A DNA stretch of 28,102 nucleotides from JBAXXL01 sp038206725 (lineage in GTDB: Bacteria; Bacteroidota; Ignavibacteria; Kapaibacteriales; UBA2268): NCBI GenBank assembly GCA_038206725.1, contig JBBRAO010000039.1, positions 1-28,102 on the forward strand, in the 5' to 3' direction. Every line of letters starts with the position of its first letter. Positions within the stretch are counted from its first letter, which is position 1. Positions 1 through 7,448 of this stretch are shown here, one piece after another. A program made the position numbers and the translations under genes. The notes beneath the pieces were generated by a model. It saw only the letters and a program-made list of their open reading frames with translations, was not told the origin of the DNA and did not search any database.

Positions 1-63
1 TCTATGTGGTTTTTAAAATTATTATTGATTAAATGATTTGATAAAATGACAGGAGACACGCCT

Positions 64-105
64 ATGATTGCCCAACCAAAAAAGCCAAAGTTTTTTACTT
101 GGTAA
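64..105 (+). other. Possible 13-codon leader ORF
   Basis: A short frame (MIAQPKKPKFFTW) begins with ATG 64-66, eight bases after a good AGGAG ribosome-binding sequence at 51-55, and stops at 103-105 inside the loop of the hairpin at 82-121. The SD-ATG pair and the overlap with a stem-loop would suit a leader peptide. The frame is so short that chance is a fair explanation, and no target gene is evident because the next CDS starts 150 bases on. Confidence 0.2.
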
Positions 106-121
106 AGTTTTCCTTTGGCTT
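78..121 (-). terminator. Stem-loop with U-tract on the minus strand
   Basis: AAGCCAAAG (82-90) pairs with CTTTGGCTT (113-121) as a perfect 9-bp stem. Inside the loop ACTT and AAGT can add a 4-bp helix around GGTA. Read on the minus strand the stem is followed by TTTTTT (from 78-83), as in an intrinsic terminator. Read on the plus strand it is followed by an A-rich run. No minus-strand gene lies to its right until 8.7 kb, so a minus-strand use would need an unseen transcript. Confidence 0.4.
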
Positions 122-257
122 AACGAAAAAATAAATAAAACCTCACCAAAAAAATGAAGTATTACCTATTTTGTAAAAATAATAGATTACAAAATTAGTA
201 AATATTGGTGATACTTCTATTAAATAATGTATTATTAATTTTTTCCGGATGAAATAA

Positions 258-587
258 ATGAAAAAGAAAATCATCATATCTGCGTTATTGATAATAATCT
301 TAAGTGGAATTGTATATTATGCAAATGCTTCAATCTATAATGCACCACCCGGAACAATTTGGTCTGTCAACGGACAACCAGTAATAGGTTATGTTAAACA
401 AGATGGCGATTACCTATATCAGGACAATCTACCTAATGGCTTTATAATTCATTGTTGGCCATCAATCAATTTATGCTGGGAAGCTACCAGCCAAGTTGTC
501 CACACATTTGATATATTTGGAAAATCACCTAACCAGACTCACGAGGGTACTATAATCACTTCCGTTATTACTTACGGAAAACCTTAA
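258..587 (+). CDS. Small secreted protein, unknown function
   Basis: This 109-residue protein has a lysine-rich start (MKKK), a hydrophobic segment at residues 5-20 and an Ala-rich exit (YYANA), a typical signal peptide, so it should be exported. The mature part of about 85 residues is rich in aromatic and polar residues and has two cysteines in an HCWPSINLCW arrangement that could form a disulfide in the periplasm. I recognise no domain. It has its own downstream hairpin (604-638) and starts at the only reasonable ATG, without a clear Shine-Dalgarno sequence, which is normal in this group. It reads as a lineage-specific accessory gene. Confidence 0.7.
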   Translation: MKKKIIISALLIIILSGIVYYANASIYNAPPGTIWSVNGQPVIGYVKQDGDYLYQDNLPNGFIIHCWPSINLCWEATSQVVHTFDIFGKSPNQTHEGTIITSVITYGKP

Positions 588-603
588 TATTAATGTCGTT
601 TAT

Positions 604-638
604 GGCTTGTTTTTTAAATAAAAGACAAGCCTTTATTT
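604..638 (+). terminator. Likely intrinsic terminator after the 109-residue gene
   Basis: GGCTTGT (604-610) pairs with ACAAGCC (625-631) around an A/T-rich loop, followed by TTTATTT. It lies 17 bases after the stop of the small secreted-protein gene and just before the next start at 657, so it separates the two units. Confidence 0.55.
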
Positions 639-656
639 AATTTATAGAGATTTTAT

Positions 657-1922
657 ATGAAAGCATCCTGTTCATTCAATATTTTTATCTTAGTAATATT
701 TTTACTTACTCCATTGGATTTGTTTTCAAAAATAATCGTCGAAAAGAATTGCACTATTCAAGAAAATGAAAATTATATTATACAAAGAATTTCGTATGTT
801 GATGTCTCACCTGATGGGAAAAAATTTCTTTTGTCTGACGTTCAATGTGGTATTATTGGTCAATTTAACTTTTATAACGGAAATATTATTAATTATAAAA
901 CTCCCAGTAGAGATCTGTGTGATTTGCTCGCACTTTCTGGAACAAAACCTATGAAAACATATGATAGGGATGATTACAAATATTTAACAATACAATCTGC
1001 CGGTGAATTCAATCCTCAGTTTAAAGATGAATCTTATTTAAAGAATATAATTAACAATTCTTTTTCGATTTCTAAGTATTATAAAGATGGAATAATATCA
1101 TTAGCAAGTCTTAATGTACCAAAAGTATCCCCAGCCTTGGATGCCATCCATCTCGAGCCTGCTGCTGAATTTTTTTGTTTTGATAACAATCTTAATAACA
1201 AGAAGGTATTACCACTTCTTCAGATGAGTAAAGATGTACCCCCCTGTCCAACTTCATACAGTTTCTGTTTTTTTAAGGATAATTATTATATAACTTCATT
1301 TGATTTTAGTAGGTATAATAGGCAGAAAAAATATGATTCTTTACCTGTTTTAGCAGTTTATGACAGCAAGGTGAATTTTATTAAAATAAAAAGATACATT
1401 CCTTACTTATATGAATATTCTAAATTAGGTTATAGATTGACAGGTCCAAGTCTATTATTAGCAACAGATAATGAAGATTTATATTCGACTCACAGCTGTG
1501 TTGACTACATTGATTTTTTAAACAAAAGCTATCATCTACAATTAAAGGGCTTACCTTATTCTAACTTAGAAAATTTTAATAAATTAATTGATTATTGCAA
1601 AAAGAAAGAATCTCTTCAATTAGAAATAAATGAATTGTGTTCACTATTACCATTGTGGATACGAAATTTAATTCCAATAGGAAAACAAATAGGAGTATTA
1701 TCCCAAAAATATACTGTTAAAGATAATGAATATTTGACTAAAGAGTTTTATTTACAATTATATAAAAAATCAGGCGAATTAATTAAACAAGACACAATTT
1801 CTAACATCAATAATAACGGAAACCTTGAGTATGTAACTTATAACAATAAAATGAAAAAATTAATGTTATTCCGGAAAGATGAAAAAAAAGGTTGGACAAT
1901 GGAGGTGGCAAAATGGGAATAA
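657..1922 (+). CDS. Secreted 421-residue hypothetical protein, possibly beta-propeller-like
   Basis: The protein begins with a signal peptide (charged start, hydrophobic residues about 8-22, ending LFSK), so it is probably periplasmic or cell-surface. Near residues 45-80 it has a YVDVSPDGKKFLLSDV segment followed by an NFYNGNII turn, a rhythm seen in propeller repeats, but I cannot count blades and assign no family. The cysteines are few and scattered. The last codons overlap the start of the thioredoxin-like gene at 1913, so the two are probably translated together. The gene is visibly A+T richer than the core genes downstream, which suggests an accessory origin. Confidence 0.7.
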   Translation: MKASCSFNIFILVIFLLTPLDLFSKIIVEKNCTIQENENYIIQRISYVDVSPDGKKFLLSDVQCGIIGQFNFYNGNIINYKTPSRDLCDLLALSGTKPMKTYDRDDYKYLTIQSAGEFNPQFKDESYLKNIINNSFSISKYYKDGIISLASLNVPKVSPALDAIHLEPAAEFFCFDNNLNNKKVLPLLQMSKDVPPCPTSYSFCFFKDNYYITSFDFSRYNRQKKYDSLPVLAVYDSKVNFIKIKRYIPYLYEYSKLGYRLTGPSLLLATDNEDLYSTHSCVDYIDFLNKSYHLQLKGLPYSNLENFNKLIDYCKKKESLQLEINELCSLLPLWIRNLIPIGKQIGVLSQKYTVKDNEYLTKEFYLQLYKKSGELIKQDTISNINNNGNLEYVTYNNKMKKLMLFRKDEKKGWTMEVAKWE

Positions 1923-2314
1923 GAATCTGTTTTGTATTATTGATGCTCTATTCTTTGAATTTATATTCATTTGATGAAGCTTATTATAATCAATTAAAGT
2001 CAAAGGTAAATCTTCAAAAGGATGAGCAATTGGTTGTTTTATTTCAGAATATAGGAAATTGTTCCAGATGTTACATTGTCCCAATAGAACAAGTCCACAA
2101 ATTAAAATATGAAGGTAAGATAAATAAATTCAAACTATTAGCCTTAGTTATTTGCGATAGAGATGTTGAACTTAATATTTATAAAAAACAACACGAATGG
2201 AAATATTTTATGTTCAGAGATGACGGAAAAGGTCATAAAAAACTCAATGCAAAAGAAACAACATTTTTATCCGTATTCGATTACAATGGTAAGAATATTT
2301 ATGAAATGGAATAA
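1913..2314 (+). CDS. Exported thioredoxin-like CxxC protein
   Basis: A 133-residue protein with an N-terminal signal or anchor sequence (about residues 3-19) followed by a short domain. In it a beta strand (QLVVLFQNIG) leads straight into C50-S-R-C53, the position of the redox pair in thioredoxin-fold proteins. The proline that usually faces the pair may be in the TTFLSVFDYNG part, but no cis-Pro is obvious, so the fold is an inference. ATG 1913 is chosen over TTG 1892 because GGAGGTGG at 1901-1908 is a strong ribosome-binding site for it. It overlaps the end of the 421-residue gene by 10 bases, so a secreted partner protein is likely. Confidence 0.6.
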   Translation: MGIRICFVLLMLYSLNLYSFDEAYYNQLKSKVNLQKDEQLVVLFQNIGNCSRCYIVPIEQVHKLKYEGKINKFKLLALVICDRDVELNIYKKQHEWKYFMFRDDGKGHKKLNAKETTFLSVFDYNGKNIYEME

Positions 2315-2549
2315 TTTCAAAATAATGCTAAAACCTGAACCCGAAGGAGGTTATACTGTAATTGTACCTTCGTTACAGGGTTGTATCACTCACGGCTCGA
2401 CTTTGGTTGAAGCTAAAGAAATGGCAAAGGAATCTATAGAGCTCTATTTGGAAAGTCTTACAGCGCATAACGAGCAAATTCCAAATGATAATGAAACATT
2501 AGAATATAACCTCTTAGTGGAATCTTATGTCCAAGTGCACCACGTTTGA
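2301..2549 (+). CDS. hicB: HicB-family antitoxin, no HicA next to it
   Basis: This 82-residue protein carries the HicB N-terminal RNase-H-like fold signature: LKPEPEGGYTVIVPSLQGC, then a THGSTLVEAKEMAKESIELYLESL helix. In standard hicAB pairs it neutralises the HicA mRNA interferase, usually encoded just upstream by about 60 codons. Here the upstream gene is the thioredoxin-like one, overlapping by 14 bases, and the 416 bases downstream encode no HicA. ATG 2301 is the first start that gives a HicB-sized product; ATG 2325 is an alternative. The usual C-terminal DNA-binding domain is absent, so it is a short, solitary HicB whose role may not be toxin control. Confidence 0.75.
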   Translation: MKWNNFKIMLKPEPEGGYTVIVPSLQGCITHGSTLVEAKEMAKESIELYLESLTAHNEQIPNDNETLEYNLLVESYVQVHHV

Positions 2550-2965
2550 AAATGTTCTTGCATAAAAGACTCTGCCCAAAAAAACCTTATTTTATATTCA
2601 AAACCTTAGTAGAAAAGCGATATGTAGGAACATATAACCTTATTACCTTATTTTTCAACCCAACCCCACGCTTAAGCGTGGGGTTGATTGCTAAAACTAA
2701 GGTTGAAATGGGAAATAAGGTTTTTCAGATTATTTGCATATTTCGTATCTACTGCACTTCGCAGCCACAATTCAACTTCCTTCTATAAACATAACATCCC
2801 TAACGGGATGGTCTTCTTCGCATTCAAAATTCAAAATTGTTTGAAGATGGATTCCCGACTACGCTGAGGTGACCGATTCAGATTAGGAAATCCCGTTTTC
2901 AAAATAAATACTTCATATAACAGTCCATATAATTGTACTTTTATATTTATTTTCGGAGGCTTATT
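2550..2965. other. Gene-free interval filled with small inverted repeats
   Basis: No convincing gene is present in these 416 bases. The interval holds the palindromic element at 2580-2725 and a perfect CATCCC-TAAC-GGGATG hairpin at 2795-2810; the 12 bases from 2791 (ATAACATCCCTA) recur at 7425-7436. At about 2850 a GATTCCCGACTACGC word resembles the short intergenic hairpin repeats common in many genomes. It ends with the GGAGG ribosome-binding site of the DUF2007 gene. An open frame at 2546-2788 crosses the repeats and is not protein-like. Confidence 0.6.
2580..2725. repeat. REP-like nested palindromic element
   Basis: The core at 2661-2686 is a perfect 26-bp palindrome with half-site CAACCCCACGCTT. 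It is flanked by a perfect 13-bp inverted repeat, AAAAACCTTATTT at 2580-2592 and AAATAAGGTTTTT at 2713-2725, and by an imperfect inner pair (2637-2660 against 2701-2722). A diverged copy of the core lies at 24020-24045. Size, position and symmetry fit a REP-type or IS200/IS605-derived non-autonomous element. No transposase is present in the window. Confidence 0.6.
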
Positions 2966-3190
2966 ATGACAAATTCTACACACAAATTACTATGTACCGT
3001 CTCTTCATTAATAGAAGCGGAATTGGTAAAGCAGAATATGGAAATGGAAGGCATCGACGCTATCATATTTTCAGAAAAGGACTCATCATTCAACTTTACA
3101 ATAGGCGATATGTCGGAAGTTTTCGTCTATGTCCACCCCGACGATTACGATCACGCAAAGGAATTATACGACAAAACTCAAAATAAATAA
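2966..3190 (+). CDS. DUF2007 small protein (putative signal-transducing family)
   Basis: A 74-residue protein of the DUF2007 type: a KLLCTVSSLIEAELVKQNMEMEGIDAIIF opening, where a helix follows the first strand, and a closing VFVYVHPDDYDHAKELY segment. The fold is ferredoxin-like and resembles PII-like regulators; the biochemical role is not known. The start ATG 2966 follows GGAGG at 2956-2960, one of the best ribosome-binding sites in the window. It lies 52 bases before secA on the same strand and may be co-transcribed with it. Confidence 0.7.
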   Translation: MTNSTHKLLCTVSSLIEAELVKQNMEMEGIDAIIFSEKDSSFNFTIGDMSEVFVYVHPDDYDHAKELYDKTQNK

Positions 3191-3242
3191 GGGGTTTTCT
3201 CGTCCATTCTTTCTTTTATTCATTATAAGTAAATAAATTAAA

Positions 3243-6200
3243 ATGGGTTTATTAACAGCAATTTTCGGTACTAAGCACGAAAAAGATGTAAAGCTGATAA
3301 GACCATTAGTTGAAGAAATCAACGAATTCTATGATGCATTCGAAACTTTAACTGATGACGAATTAAAAGCTAAAACGCCTGAGTTTAGAGATAAAATTCA
3401 GTCGGCAACAACTCAGATGGAAGTTGACAAAGAGGCTCTCTATACAAAATTGAGAAACGAACCGCTTTCCGCTCCCGAGATTTCCGATGTAGCCGAACAA
3501 ATCAAGAAATTAGACAAAGAAATTTTCAATACAACTCAAGCGATATTAGACGATATTTTGCCGGAGGCTTTTGCTGTAGTCAAACAAGTCTGTAAACGCC
3601 TTACCGCAGCCGAATTCACTTACGAATACGCAGGTCAGCACTATCGTTGGGATATGGTTCCTTACGATGTTCAGCTTATCGGCGGTGTGGTAATTCATCA
3701 AGGTAAAATCGCCGAAATGGCAACGGGTGAAGGAAAAACATTGGTTGCTGTTGCGCCTGTTTATCTGAATGCGTTACCCGGCAAAGGTGTACATCTTATT
3801 ACGGTAAACGACTATTTGGCTAAACGCGACTGCGATTGGATGCGTCCGGTATATGAATTTTTAGGATTATCCTGTGGTGCCATCCAAGGCAATATGGACA
3901 ACGTTCAACGCCGCAAACTCTATAATATGGACATTACTTTCGGAACGAATAACGAATTTGGTTTCGATTACCTTCGCGATAATATGGTTACAGAAATGGA
4001 CCACCTTGTCCAACGTACCCATTGGTTTGCAATTGTCGATGAGGTTGACTCCGTTTTGATTGACGAAGCCAGAACACCTTTGATTATATCCGGTCAAGTT
4101 CCTCAAAGCGATTCCCGTTATGAAGAAATCAATCCTCGTATTCGCAATTTAGTTCAACTTCAATCAACTTTGGTTAATAACTTTGTCGCTAAAGCTCAGG
4201 AATTGTTGAATTCTTCTAATGCTGACGAACAAAAAGAAGCAGGTGTTTATTTGCTTCGCTCGAACCACGGTTTACCAAAACAAAAACGCTTGATGAAATT
4301 ACTTCAGGAACCGGAAAATCAGAAGTTAATGAAAGAAACAGAATTGTTCTATCTTCAGAACAAAGGTCTAAAAATGCACGAAATTGACGACGAACTATAC
4401 TACGTCGTCGAAGAAAAAAATAATATTATTGATTTGACCGAAAAAGGCAGATTGGTACTAACTTCCGCACACGAAGATCCGGATATGTTTGTTATTCCCG
4501 ATATAGCAAGTGCATTGAGCGCCATTGAAGGTAGCTCTGAAATGACCACATTGCAACAGCAGTTAAAACGCGATGAAGCCTATAGAATATATGCAGATAG
4601 AAGTGATCGTATTCACGCTGTACAACAATTATTGAAAGCCTACACCCTTTTTGAAAAAGACGTGGAGTATGTGATTCAAGAATCGAAGATTATGATTGTT
4701 GATGAGTTTACGGGACGTATTATGGATGGCAGACGCTATTCAGATGGTTTGCACCAAGCTATTGAAGCGAAAGAAAGTGTTAAAGTTGAACGCGATACAC
4801 AAACTTTGGCTACTATTACTTTGCAAAACTATTTCCGTTTGTATCATAAATTATCCGGTATGACTGGTACTGCCGATACCGAAGCGGCTGAATTTGAAAA
4901 GATTTATAAACTTGATGTTGTTGTAATACCTACAAATAGACCGATTGTACGCGACGATCAAGAGGATTTGATTTACAAAACAACACGTGAAAAATTTAAT
5001 GCCGTCGTTGATACATCCATTGAGCTTCTTAAAGAAGGTCGGGCGGTTTTAGTTGGTACGGCAAACGTCGAAGTATCTGAAATTCTGAGTAAAATGTTTA
5101 CAAGAAAAAAAATTACACATAACGTATTGAACGCCAAAAACCACGTTCGCGAAGCTGAGATTATTGCCAACGCTGGTAGAAAAGGTTCTTTAACCATCGC
5201 TACTAATATGGCCGGTCGTGGTACGGATATTAAATTGGATAAAGATGTTAAAGCGGCAGGCGGTTTGGCGATTATCGGTTCAGAACGCCACGACGCTCGT
5301 CGTATTGACCGTCAGTTGCGTGGACGTTCCGGTCGTCAGGGCGATCCTGGTAGTTCGATTTTCTTTATCTCACTTGAAGACAAATTAATGCGTCTTTTCG
5401 GTGGTGAAAGAGTTGCCGGAATTATGGGTAAATTGAAAATTCCCGAAGGCGAACCTATTCAACATTCTATGATTTCAAAATCGGTAGAAAAAGCTCAAAA
5501 GAAAGTCGAAGAAAACAACTTCGGTGTTCGTAAAAGATTGATCGAATATGATGATGTAATGAATCAGCAACGAGAAGTTATTTATACACGCCGTCGTTCC
5601 GCTTTACGTGGAGAACGCCTTCGCGGTGAACTTTTGGAATACGTAGAAGATTCAGTTATGGATTGGTACAACAAATTCCTTGAAGAAGATAACTTTGATG
5701 GTTTTTTAAATACCATACGGGTCAAACTTCTTTGCGATGTAAAAATGACCCAAGATGAATTTATGAATCTCAACAAAGCTGAGGTTGGAAAAAGAGTTGC
5801 CGACGTAGCGCACGATTTTTACCAGAGAAAAGAAGATATGATTGGTAGTGATTTTATGGCTAAACTTGAAAGAGTAGCAGTACTACAAACAATTGACGAT
5901 AAATGGCGCGAACATTTACGGGGAATGGACGATATGAAAGAGGGTATTCACCTTCGTTCTTATGGTCAAAAAGATCCGTTACTTGAATACAAACAAGAAG
6001 CTTACTATATGTTCTTGGAATTGATTAAAGATATCAACCTTGAATCAGCATCGTTTGCATTTAGATATTTCCCACAAATGGTACAAGAAACCGGGGAAGG
6101 TTCGGCAAATGTAACTATTTCTGCTATGGCTCCGAAATTGAGAAATACTAACGTTACCAATCAGAATTTGCAATTCGAACATTCTTCAACCACACCATCG

Positions 6201-6416
6201 TATGTTACTCAAGGTATGGGTGTTCCTAAAATGCAAGGACCGCAGGGCGGACAAGCATCTTCGGTAACTCGTACTATTAAGCGTACGGAAGCGAAAATCG
6301 GTAGAAATGACCTTGTTACTGTGAAATTCCCGAATGGAAAAACCCAAAAAGTAAAATACAAGAAAGTGGAATATGATGTCGAAGCGGGTTTATGCGAAAT
6401 CGTGCAAGACAAATAA
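3243..6416 (+). CDS. secA: Preprotein translocase ATPase SecA
   Basis: SecA drives proteins through the SecYEG channel by ATP hydrolysis at the inner membrane. The 1057 residues show the motor core in order: the Q-motif region, Walker A GEGKT at 162-166, DEVDS (Walker B) at 266-270, the preprotein crosslinking region with a long FCB-type insertion, the second motor domain with TNMAGRGTDIKL and QLRGRSGRQGDPG, then the helical scaffold. It is longer than the 901 residues of E. coli SecA because of these insertions. The C-terminal tail keeps KIGRND but then departs from the usual CPCGSGKKYKxCH zinc motif (see findings). A strong terminator follows at 6436-6466. Confidence 0.98.
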   Translation: MGLLTAIFGTKHEKDVKLIRPLVEEINEFYDAFETLTDDELKAKTPEFRDKIQSATTQMEVDKEALYTKLRNEPLSAPEISDVAEQIKKLDKEIFNTTQAILDDILPEAFAVVKQVCKRLTAAEFTYEYAGQHYRWDMVPYDVQLIGGVVIHQGKIAEMATGEGKTLVAVAPVYLNALPGKGVHLITVNDYLAKRDCDWMRPVYEFLGLSCGAIQGNMDNVQRRKLYNMDITFGTNNEFGFDYLRDNMVTEMDHLVQRTHWFAIVDEVDSVLIDEARTPLIISGQVPQSDSRYEEINPRIRNLVQLQSTLVNNFVAKAQELLNSSNADEQKEAGVYLLRSNHGLPKQKRLMKLLQEPENQKLMKETELFYLQNKGLKMHEIDDELYYVVEEKNNIIDLTEKGRLVLTSAHEDPDMFVIPDIASALSAIEGSSEMTTLQQQLKRDEAYRIYADRSDRIHAVQQLLKAYTLFEKDVEYVIQESKIMIVDEFTGRIMDGRRYSDGLHQAIEAKESVKVERDTQTLATITLQNYFRLYHKLSGMTGTADTEAAEFEKIYKLDVVVIPTNRPIVRDDQEDLIYKTTREKFNAVVDTSIELLKEGRAVLVGTANVEVSEILSKMFTRKKITHNVLNAKNHVREAEIIANAGRKGSLTIATNMAGRGTDIKLDKDVKAAGGLAIIGSERHDARRIDRQLRGRSGRQGDPGSSIFFISLEDKLMRLFGGERVAGIMGKLKIPEGEPIQHSMISKSVEKAQKKVEENNFGVRKRLIEYDDVMNQQREVIYTRRRSALRGERLRGELLEYVEDSVMDWYNKFLEEDNFDGFLNTIRVKLLCDVKMTQDEFMNLNKAEVGKRVADVAHDFYQRKEDMIGSDFMAKLERVAVLQTIDDKWREHLRGMDDMKEGIHLRSYGQKDPLLEYKQEAYYMFLELIKDINLESASFAFRYFPQMVQETGEGSANVTISAMAPKLRNTNVTNQNLQFEHSSTTPSYVTQGMGVPKMQGPQGGQASSVTRTIKRTEAKIGRNDLVTVKFPNGKTQKVKYKKVEYDVEAGLCEIVQDK

Positions 6417-6435
6417 TTGAGATTATGATTAGATT

Positions 6436-6466
6436 AAAGGCGGAAATAAATCCGCCTTTTTTTTTT
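6436..6466 (+). terminator. Intrinsic terminator of secA
   Basis: AAAGGCGGA (6436-6444) pairs with TCCGCCTTT (6451-6459) around AATAAA, giving a 9-bp GC-rich stem that runs directly into a long T tract. It lies 20 bases after the secA stop and is the clearest Rho-independent terminator in the window. Confidence 0.92.
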
Positions 6467-6496
6467 GTGCTAATGCGTTCTGAATATTTTTTTTAT

Positions 6497-6504
6497 TATT
6501 TTTG
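6497..6504 (+). promoter_or_regulatory. Bacteroidota-type -7 element (TATTTTTG)
   Basis: TATTTTTG matches the Bacteroidota TAnnTTTG element. It lies between the secA terminator and the lipid kinase start, with 38 bases to the ATG. No TTG is present at the proper upstream distance, so this is a partial match. Confidence 0.4.
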
Positions 6505-6542
6505 TAATTCTTAACAAACTTTATTCGTGAAATATATATAAA

Positions 6543-7412
6543 ATGATTGAAAACAAGTATTTATTCGTCATAAATCCAATATCAGGCAAAGGAAACGCAC
6601 TGCACTTAGTCAAAAAAGTATTCGATAATATAAAGGATAACATAAATTATGATATATTTATTACAACACCCGAGCATTACGCCAATAAGATCAAGCTGTT
6701 AATCAACCACCAAAACTTTACCCACGTAATCTCGGTAGGCGGAGATGGAACAGCGAATGAAGTTTTAAACGCGGTTATAGGGACTAATGCCATTATGGGG
6801 ATTTTGCCTTTCGGAAGTGGAAATGATTTTGCAAAACACCTAGATTTACCAAACAAAACTCAACATATTGTTGAAATGCTTGTGAATAACAAAACAAAGC
6901 AAATCGACTGCTGCAAAGCGGGAAACACTTATTTTTTAAATTATATTAGCTTCGGATTAGATGCGGAGATTAATAGAATAGCCGAATTGTACAAATCTTC
7001 CTTACCGGCGGAAACAGCTTATATTATTGCCGTGTTCCACGCTTTGATTATGCATAGAAGTAAACACATCACTATTAATGGCGAGCCGAAGCATATTCAT
7101 TTAGTCGCGGTACATAACGGAAGGTTTTACGGCGGCGGAATGCCAATGAACCCGAATGCGGATTGCGAAGACGGCGAACTAAATCTAATATATGTGGAAA
7201 AAATGTGGAAAATTCAAATTTTAGGTATCTTCCCTACTATATTTATGGGTTTTCATCGAAAATTCAAGAAAGTGCGTACCTCTACATTTAAAAGAATGAC
7301 GATTGATACAAACAATCCAATACCTACGGCTATGGATGGTGAACATATTGAATTACCTTTTCCTTTGAATATAGAAGTACAAGCGCAAGCAATCAATTTC
7401 CTATATTTTTAA
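6543..7412 (+). CDS. Diacylglycerol/lipid kinase family protein (DagK catalytic domain)
   Basis: A 289-residue enzyme of the YegS/DgkB type, which phosphorylates diacylglycerol, sphingosine-like or related lipids with ATP at the membrane face. The opening NPISGKG (11-17), the nucleotide-binding GGDGT (66-70) followed by NEVLNAV, and FGSGNDFAKHL (90-100) are the diagnostic motifs. The C-terminal half has the lipid-kinase beta-sandwich pattern with GGGMPMNPNADCEDGELNL. The length is normal. The exact lipid substrate cannot be read from sequence. It sits 36 bases upstream of queA in the same direction, after the secA terminator. Confidence 0.9.
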   Translation: MIENKYLFVINPISGKGNALHLVKKVFDNIKDNINYDIFITTPEHYANKIKLLINHQNFTHVISVGGDGTANEVLNAVIGTNAIMGILPFGSGNDFAKHLDLPNKTQHIVEMLVNNKTKQIDCCKAGNTYFLNYISFGLDAEINRIAELYKSSLPAETAYIIAVFHALIMHRSKHITINGEPKHIHLVAVHNGRFYGGGMPMNPNADCEDGELNLIYVEKMWKIQILGIFPTIFMGFHRKFKKVRTSTFKRMTIDTNNPIPTAMDGEHIELPFPLNIEVQAQAINFLYF

Positions 7413-7448
7413 CATTTTTTTTATATAACATCCCTAGTTAAAAACCTT

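Noticed and set aside
1..36. Possible end of a gene from left of the window (last residues SMWFLKLLLIK)
   Set aside because: Eleven codons in A/T-rich DNA are too few to support a coding call, and another frame is also open for most of the distance.
2546..2788. 80-codon plus-strand open frame after hicB, considered as a HicA toxin
   Set aside because: The product has no HicA features (no dsRBD-like core or catalytic histidine context) and its reading crosses the palindromic repeat; its start also overlaps the hicB stop.
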